Origin: Symbiodinium natans
Lineage: Eukaryota; Sar; Dinophyceae; Suessiales; Symbiodiniaceae
Direction: 5' to 3'
NCBI GenBank assembly: GCA_905221605.1
Contig: CAJNDS010002399.1
Coordinates: forward strand, 226,001-290,000
DNA length: 64,000 nucleotides
Shown: piece after piece, positions 57,759 to 64,000 of the stretch
Numbering within the stretch: the stretch's first letter is position 1
How the letters are laid out: every line of letters begins with the position of its first letter
Program-made: the position numbers and the translations under genes
The notes under the pieces: model-generated
What the model was told of the DNA's origin: nothing
The model's input: only the letters and a program-made list of their open reading frames with translations
Databases searched by the model: none

Positions 57759-58973
57759 ATGGGTTGGAACGATTTTTTGCAGGCGTGGGAACGCGTGACC
57801 TCTGAAGAGTCCTTTGTGGAGCGTGTGACTGCTGCTTTTTCCAGGGCCACGAACTCGCCTGCGGTCAAAGGCTCGTCTGAGTTCCGTCGGAGGAAAGCTG
57901 TCCTCTTGGTGGTCATCCGTGCGCTGGTGCAGCTTCTCATCGGTACTCAGCAGCAGTCTGGGGCCATACGGCTGGTCCGAACTCGAGAAAGAGAGCTCGA
58001 GGGCACGGAGGCATTGCCATATCATCCTTACGCTACGTTCGTCGAGGATACCCTGGAAGAGGTCAGAGGAGTGCTTCAGGCACCTTCGCCGGAGCCTGAG
58101 ATACCGGCTCCGAGGACTCCTCCTGTCGCAGTGCGTTCCAGATCTCCGCCTCGTTCCTTGGTTGAGGGTTCTGACCAAACTCCGGTACCTCCTAGACCGC
58201 GACCGAAACATAAGGGTGATCGAACCCCTGCACCTCCTAGGGCACGACCTAAACATAAGGGTAATAGAACCCCGGTTCCTCCCAAGGCAAGTACCTTGCC
58301 CGGAACACCAGGTCCGTCACGTGCACCGGAGGCTGCAGCAGATCTTCTTGTGTATCGTCCCAAAGCAAAGGCCCGACCCGAGTCCAGACCACCGCAGGAC
58401 TGGGAGTTGGACGAAAGAGAGTATCCAACCATAGCGGATTCGTTCAGGGTACAGGTTGAATTGGGACAACACTCAGATAGAGAAGCCATAAACCGGTGGA
58501 CTACTGAAGAGTGGAGAGAGCATAATCAGGCGCTCTCATCTTCTTCTTCTGCCGCGCCGCGTGTTGCACCTTTGGAAGTGGTCGAAGTGCGTGAGGACAT
58601 CCCTGTCCTGATTTCATTGGATTTCAGCGGGGTGCTCAACATCCACTTTCAGGACAGCCGAGATTTTTTGGACCGTTTGAACGCAGAGCGTCCGAGCCAC
58701 GTGAAGCTGAAGTTTATTTGCACGAGTTACTCTGGGACAGAACGGGCCAAAGAAACGCGTCAGTCGATGGCTTCGGAGCTTCCGGGCGTGCCAGTCTACA
58801 TCACTAGCTCTCCAACGGGCCGTCCTGGAAAAGGAGCCTTCATTCATTTGGATGACAGATCAGACATCGTGCGGGACGTCGAGGCGTATGGTGTTCACGG
58901 TATTTTGGTATCGCCGAATACGTGGCTGACTGATCTCGTGCCCACTGTGTTGTTGTGGCTGCGGTCCCTGTAA
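57759..58973 (+). CDS. Retroelement-associated ORF with HAD-like C-terminal domain
   Basis: 404 residues from the ATG at 57759 (MGWNDFLQAWERVTSEESFV). There is an N-terminal helical region (about 1-110), then a Pro/Arg-rich linker (about 125-210) in which PKHKGxRTPxPP is repeated, then from about 280 VLISLDFSGVLN, FICTSYSG, PTGRPGKGAFIHLDDRSD and HGILVSP. These occupy the positions of HAD-superfamily motifs I-IV, but the second Asp of motif I (DxD) is Ser and the first catalytic Asp sits in LDFSG. Phosphatase activity is therefore doubtful; a binding role is possible. It lies 60 bp before the gag ORF on the same strand. Confidence 0.55.
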   Translation: MGWNDFLQAWERVTSEESFVERVTAAFSRATNSPAVKGSSEFRRRKAVLLVVIRALVQLLIGTQQQSGAIRLVRTRERELEGTEALPYHPYATFVEDTLEEVRGVLQAPSPEPEIPAPRTPPVAVRSRSPPRSLVEGSDQTPVPPRPRPKHKGDRTPAPPRARPKHKGNRTPVPPKASTLPGTPGPSRAPEAAADLLVYRPKAKARPESRPPQDWELDEREYPTIADSFRVQVELGQHSDREAINRWTTEEWREHNQALSSSSSAAPRVAPLEVVEVREDIPVLISLDFSGVLNIHFQDSRDFLDRLNAERPSHVKLKFICTSYSGTERAKETRQSMASELPGVPVYITSSPTGRPGKGAFIHLDDRSDIVRDVEAYGVHGILVSPNTWLTDLVPTVLLWLRSL

Positions 58974-59032
58974 AACGCTAAAAGAGAGGTGCTGACCTTC
59001 AGGGGAACCTGGGGTTTCTATTGCCTGGCACC

Positions 59033-60199
59033 ATGGCGATGAGTCCCGAAACTACTGATTCCTCGCTCCAGGTGTCCACTTCCAGCACGCCGCCTACACA
59101 ACAGGCGCGGGCACTCAGTGCTGTAAGGGCACAAGAAGCAAGGGTAGGAGAGAGCAGTAGTGATTCCACTCCCGTAAGAGCCGTTTCAACCGGAAGGGGA
59201 AGGTCCTCTCAACCCTATGCCTTAGCTAGTTCCCGAAATCGCTCTTCCTCCGCTAGGATGCAAGCTTTGTTGCCTCCGCCAGCTTATGCATGTGAAGTTG
59301 CAAGTCCTGCACCAGCAAGTCAACCTGTTTCGCTTGCACCGGGCGATGGGACAACCACCCCGGATGTGCACTTGCATCAGCATGTTCAGCGCATTGCCCC
59401 AGAGTTGCACCTGCATCAGAGTCGTCAGGAATTGCATCTTCATGGGGTTGATTCCCGAACACATTCTCAGGCCGTTGCTGCTGCACAGCTGGCACAAGCG
59501 CAAGCACAAAACATTCAACAGGACGCTCAGGTGTTTGCCCAGAACGTTCAGCATGAAGCTCAGGCATACGTGCAGGTTGCAAAGAGTGAGGCTCAGGCAT
59601 ATGTTCAGAGCGCTGTCACTTCTGCTCAACATGAAGCCATGCAGCACGCACAAGAGTATGCAGAGCGCGTTAGGGCTGAAGCTGAGAGACAGGTCCAGAG
59701 TGTTTCAGAACAAGCCGGTCAGCATCTTGCACAAGCAAACGAAACCATTGCCTCACTTCAGGCTAGGAATCGTGAGCTTGAGGAGCAGCAGGAAGAAATG
59801 ATGCAGCGGATTGCGATGATCCAAGCTGAGATGCAAAGCATCAAAGCTCAACAACAGTCCCAAGCCGACACGTCCCACCTTCACGCAGAGCGAGTGTCGC
59901 AGGCCTCAAGGGCTCAGGACCAAAATGGCACGGAGATCAGTGAAGCCCTCAAGGCCTTGGCTGCAAGTGTTGGTGAGACAATGAAGGAGTTGCGAGAAAT
60001 CGTCAGTCCCAAAGCATCCAAGCCTAAAAGCAAAGCGAAAGGTTCGGGGCTCCGAAACGGGACACCCTCCCCTAAGCATAAGAGTCCAAAGGTCCCTCAA
60101 CTCTATCGGCACATATGGCGGATTCTTCAAGGACCTGAACGTGTTCGACACTCGACAGGAACATCGGAAGCTTTCCTGGCAACCATACAAACGGCATAG
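59033..60199 (+). CDS. Copia-like gag, N-terminal coiled-coil part
   Basis: Starts MAMSPETTDSSLQVSTSS. A low-complexity Ser/Thr region is followed by a His/Gln/Ala-rich coiled coil (about residues 130-290, HEAQAYVQVAKSEAQAYVQS-type heptads), then a basic tail GSGLRNGTPSPKHKSPK. After about 60092 the sequence appears to belong to an inverted segment, so the last 35 codons are probably not original. In the unrearranged element this frame would continue into the gag at 60742-62150 (minus). No reverse transcriptase is seen in the window. Confidence 0.6.
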   Translation: MAMSPETTDSSLQVSTSSTPPTQQARALSAVRAQEARVGESSSDSTPVRAVSTGRGRSSQPYALASSRNRSSSARMQALLPPPAYACEVASPAPASQPVSLAPGDGTTTPDVHLHQHVQRIAPELHLHQSRQELHLHGVDSRTHSQAVAAAQLAQAQAQNIQQDAQVFAQNVQHEAQAYVQVAKSEAQAYVQSAVTSAQHEAMQHAQEYAERVRAEAERQVQSVSEQAGQHLAQANETIASLQARNRELEEQQEEMMQRIAMIQAEMQSIKAQQQSQADTSHLHAERVSQASRAQDQNGTEISEALKALAASVGETMKELREIVSPKASKPKSKAKGSGLRNGTPSPKHKSPKVPQLYRHIWRILQGPERVRHSTGTSEAFLATIQTA

Positions 60200-60760
60200 A
60201 CTTTGTCTCTACCAACTCACCAAGTGATTTTACACTAGGGCAGTTGTCCAGGAGATATGCAGAATTGTTTCCTAGAATGGAACCCTCGAAGCCAAGCATG
60301 AGCCCTGAATCAACGACACCATTCCCTGTGGAAAAGGATACTGTGGGTGCCTGTTCGGCCATGTGTGCGTATGCGTCTTCAGGAATGCCTTGTTCATTGA
60401 GGGCTTCACGACTCTCTAGGGATCTACCTGCACCACTATCAGCGATCCACTCGTGGTAGAACCATCCCTGTTGCGGGTGCTGATGCTGAGATGCTACAAG
60501 CAACGGAGTGACAGTGGCGGGACAGGCAGGAGCGCAGATGTTGCTGAACACAGTAAACCACCCCGAAACGAACTGGAAGAACCTACTCAATCCTGAACGC
60601 TTCCAAAAGGTTGTCTTGCTCGGTGTGGAGGAACCATCGACCGAGGCACCCCGCGCCGTAGTGGGAAGCAGCAGGGCGACAGCTGCGGCAGAGCTCTTTG
60701 CCGTAGCGCTAGCTCCAGTAGTCTTTGACCCTGGGGCCTTGTTACCGGCCGGGAGAGGTC
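60093..60760 (-). CDS. Copia-like aspartic protease, within inverted segment
   Basis: The minus frame carries WIADSGAGRSLESREALNEQ: DSGAG is the catalytic motif of retroviral-type aspartic proteases in Ty1/copia polyproteins. AYLLDNCPSVKSLG and MPFVWLPGKLPMF follow as in related elements. The reading appears to leave the element at about 60093, after ADRVEG. It is in a different frame from the preceding gag (one-base shift near 60760), from programmed frameshifting or decay. Confidence 0.7.
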
Positions 60761-62150
60761 TCATGCGAAAACGGACAATTCTCACCCCGGTTACACGTTC
60801 CCTTTGGGAAGAACAGGCATGGTACGGTAGCTTTGGGGGCATTTCCTTTGCTTGGGGCTTTGCCTTCAGCTTTGGAGCCCTGGCCTTTACCGCCTGATTT
60901 CGCCTTTGGCTTGTTTGGTGTTTTCTGTGAATCTGCACCCTTACCACTCCCTTTACCCCCCTTTCCCTTGCCATCCTTGTCTTTCCCATCCTTCCCAGAA
61001 CCTTTGGTCTTGGCCGGAGGGGCTGGATTGGCAGGAGTGGGCTTGTCCGGCTTATCGCGGGAACGCTCCTCTTTCTTTGGGGCGGGAGCAGCTTTGGCTT
61101 TGGGCTTGATGAGAGTGTCACGAATTGACTCTTCGTTTGCTTCTTCTCTCAGCTCATCTAGCAATTCGACAAGCTGCGACCACAACCACGCAAAGGTTCG
61201 CTTGTTGCTACCTGGATTGGAGTCTTTGATCTTGTCGACTGCTCTGGAAAGAAGCCTGCAGTGCTTGAGCTTGGAGTATAACCAGCTAAACAAGGTAGAC
61301 TCAGCGGGCCATGCTTCGGGACTGAAACCGTTCAAACAAAACTCAACCTTTTCTCTAAAGGCTTGCAGTTGTTGTTGGCTGAAGCCTTCGAGCTGGATGG
61401 CTAAGAGTGTCTGCTGGGAGACTGTCGCCCCCCTGATCCGGTCTACCCGAAACCTTCGGCTGAGCATTGCCAACAGCGCACGCCCGGAAGGCTGCACGCC
61501 TAACGCATGTGCTCGCTCGGTGAACGCCTGGGCAGCGACTCCGTAGTCTCCCTTGAGGTGTTTTGGATCTGTAAGCTGTGCAGCCAGGAATGCATCAAGG
61601 CGGGGAAGGCCGTCAGACGTGACCTGCAGATTGTGCATCTGTCGGTCTCCTATGGCTGGATCAAGGGCGACCTGGAGCCATCTCAGTATCCTGGCGTTCC
61701 CACTCTTGTCTATGCTGCTGAACGATGTCAAAACGCCGTTCCTCCATGCTCGATATCCCGCGGCTGTCGAAGGAAGTGCAGGGATTTTCAGGTCTCGAAG
61801 ATCTTTGTTGTGGTAAGTATCCTGCTCATAGTCTACTTCTTCTTCCCCCGGTGCATCGGTGACATCAATGATGGGGTCATCTTCCCTCTCCTCTTCCTCC
61901 TCACCTTCCTCGTGTTCGGACCCGATGTCGTAGTGCATCGGAGGGTCTGGGGGATGCACGACTGAAGGAGGTTTGGGAGTGGAGAAGACGTTGAAGGGAT
62001 TGTCACTCGAAGAACCCTTCTTGGATCTAGACGGAGCCGGCAAACCAACACCGGTGAAAACTGGCAACCTGGGTGCGCAGAAGCATCCAAACCGATTTGG
62101 AACAGGCGCAGCAGCCACACCAGCAGATCTTTGACCTTGAGTCGCTGAAA
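60742..62150 (-). CDS. Copia-like gag with CCCH zinc finger, within inverted segment
   Basis: The minus frame includes the acidic stretch EHEEGEEEEEREDDPI, a helical capsid-like region (DPAIGDRQMHNLQVTSDGLP onward), a Lys/Gly-rich basic stretch and the finger CLFFPKGTCNRGENCPFSH (C-x7-C-x5-C-x3-H), ending SPGR at TAA (60742-60744). No ATG lies near the start, consistent with its N-terminus being the + strand gag at 59033. Related dinoflagellate copia-like elements have gag, protease, integrase and RT in one direction. Confidence 0.65.
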
Positions 62151-64000
62151 TGTTCCAATCTTCAGGGAACAGGTCAGATTCGTCTCGCCTTCCACTGTTG
62201 CGATGCCTGGCTTCATGAGCGATGCTAGAAAGGCAAAGCCTCTTGCACGCACTACCATAGAGCCTTCACGGCACACCACGTATCGACCCTCGCCGCATAT
62301 CACGGAGGAGTCTACCTTGCTTGAGTTGTTGCAGGATCCAGGGGTGCCGTCAAAGACCGCCTCCGGGTCTAGAGATCCTCCACCTGACTCTGATGACGAG
62401 CTGAAGTCTAGGGCAAAGTCCTCTTCAGCAAGAAAGCCAAAGGCTAAACCAAGTCCAAAGGACAAGGTCAAAGGTGCAAAAGCTCCTAAACCTGCTGAAG
62501 CAGCGAAGGCTCCGGAACCTCCTGCTCCAGTAGAACCCGAGGTCCCGCCACCTCCACTTCCTCCACCTGCCATTCCGCCAGGTTCTGGGTCGGACTCAGG
62601 AGAGGACGTAACATCAGAACGTCAGAAGCAACTCATCAAGGAGGCCTCTTCAATGGCACACAAGTTGACGCATATCCCTAAGAATCCCTACTGTGAGATA
62701 TGTCAGCGAAGCCGCATGTATCGACAAAGAGTCACCAAGAAGCGTGCAGAGCCTCTCGAAGACAGAGGTGACTTGCCTCCTGCTGAACAGTTTGGCGAGA
62801 GGATTGCAACAGACTATATAATCCCTTCGAAGCGTGAGCATGCAGTCCATGTCATCAGGGATGAATATAGTGGTGCACTGCGAGCTTTTGTCTGTGCGCG
62901 CACAGCTGAGAGAGCAGCTCAGAACCTCCTTACCTTTGTAGGCGCCCGATACAAGCACCTCCCGAACGTGTTGTGTAAGGCTGATGATGCAAAGGAGTTA
63001 ATAGCTGCCGTCTCACAAATAGGATGGGTGCATGAAGCGACCCTAGAAAACAGATTTCCACACAACGCCCAACTTGAGAGAGAGATAAGAACTCTCGAGG
63101 AATCGACTCGCGCGGTGCATTTGGCTGCTGGGTTCCATGTGGTTCCAGATCTGTGGCATGTGTCCGTGCAGTTTGCCGCGCAGACTTTGACAGTTGTACC
63201 GTGGCAGGGCAAAGACAAGTCGCGTTTCGAGGTTGCAACTGGTTCCCCATTCGAAGGCCCAAGGCTTCCCTTGGGACAGTTGGTGCATTACAGGATCCAT
63301 GACCCCAGCCGCAGGCATAAGTTCGAAGCTACAACTGCTCCCGGACTATTTGCAGGTTGGAGGTTTGAGCACGGATTTGTGTATCGTGACGTGATCTGGG
63401 TGCTAGACTATGAAGCCGTCAAGTCCAAGTCGATTGGGTATAGGGACATGATCCCCGTGCCATATGCGGAAGTGCATGTCCCAGAGACTGAGACCTTCCC
63501 GCTAAAGGCCGCGGCGGATCTTGCTCTTCGCGAGTTCCAGGATCCCAAACTTGAGGCTATCACAGCGCTGGACATACCATTCAGCTCACTGTCCCCTGCT
63601 GATCCTCCTCGAAGGCGCGCAGAGTACATTACGCTTGAACGCATTCTTAAGTTCGGTGCCACACCAGGATGCAAAGCGTGCACTTTCGATTCCGTGAAGC
63701 ATAGTCCTAAATGCCGAGCAAGATTCGATGCCCTGATAAAGGCTGATAGGATTGCGTTGACGTCCAAGCCCCCTGAGCCAGTTCCTCCAGCTGAGCTCCC
63801 CGAAGGCGTTGGTCTCCACCCTTCGAGTGAGCCCGCTGTAGAAGGTCTTGTTGCGAAGGTCGAGCTCGGTGTGACGCAAGTCTTTGTCGATGTCAACAGG
63901 GAAAGAGTCCGCCAAAGAAAGGTGCAAACGCTCATAGGCAAGGATGTGTTGTTCGAATATGCGTGTGGCGACAGTTCAGAGCTTTCGCAAGCTGCGTCCG
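62149..64000 (+). CDS. Copia-like integrase polyprotein (runs off the window)
   Basis: The frame is open from after a TGA at 62146 to the last base; the first ATG is at 62203. A Pro/Lys-rich linker precedes the zinc motif H-x3-H-x6-C-x2-C (HKLTHIPKNPYCEICQRSRM) near 62660. A DDE integrase core follows: D in IATDYI (62812), D in CKADDAKEL (62983) and E in QLEREIRTLEE (63075). The SDN motif around the second Asp is altered to KADD. A later block CKACTFDSVKHSPKC is typical of dinoflagellate elements before RT. No stops, so it may be recently active or part of a larger ORF. Confidence 0.75.

Noticed and set aside
61833-62573. Minus frame rich in Gly/Ser (starts MAGGGSGGGGTSGSTGAGG)
   Set aside because: It is the antisense of the Pro/Glu-rich linker of the integrase ORF and shifts frame against gag; a shadow.

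Overview
The window looks like nuclear DNA of a dinoflagellate; the lineage is not resolved. The evidence is plant-type (TTTAGGG)n/(CCCTAAA)n repeats throughout, genes all read from the + strand, very short exons (about 20-75 nt), GT, GC and GA splice donors with AG|G acceptors, a relict of the dinoflagellate spliced leader at 56506-56518, and a dinoflagellate-style copia-like retroelement at the right end. The repeats are interstitial. They occur in both orientations all along the window and alternate with coding islands, so this is not a chromosome end.

Layout. 1-2039: no recognisable gene, with a CATGG-rich minisatellite at 1255-1965. 2170 to about 22 kb: one + strand gene in at least 22 micro-exons, coding a voltage-gated cation channel (S3-S6, pore, C-terminal EF-hands). 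24005-43199: a second + strand gene in about 19 micro-exons, with a start codon and a probable stop. It codes a PRP18-type second-step splicing factor preceded by a SLU7-like HxxVWGS...RWGYxCC module, so it is a candidate SLU7-PRP18 fusion. 44781-48391: last exons of a third, unidentified gene. 49526-50427: an intronless ubiquitin-like/ankyrin gene broken by a one-base frameshift. 53595-56160: a few exons of a fourth unknown gene. From about 56.4 kb the telomere-like repeats stop. A relict spliced leader is followed by a copia-like element: a HAD-like ORF, a coiled-coil gag, an inverted gag-protease block and an integrase ORF that runs off the window. Several small inverted-repeat (MITE-like) families are scattered through the introns.

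The main observation is the intron architecture. Almost every coding island has C-rich repeats (CCCTAAA and variants) on its left and G-rich repeats (TTTAGGG and variants) on its right. Each intron therefore begins near its donor with (UUUAGGG)n and ends near its acceptor with (CCCUAAA)n, and its RNA could fold into a long hairpin that brings the two splice sites together. Telomere-like cassettes also interrupt MITE copies and are flanked by short duplications, which suggests the cassettes are mobile and act as a telomere-repeat introner family.

All exon boundaries were read by eye from protein continuity and splice dinucleotides. No alignment or search was run.
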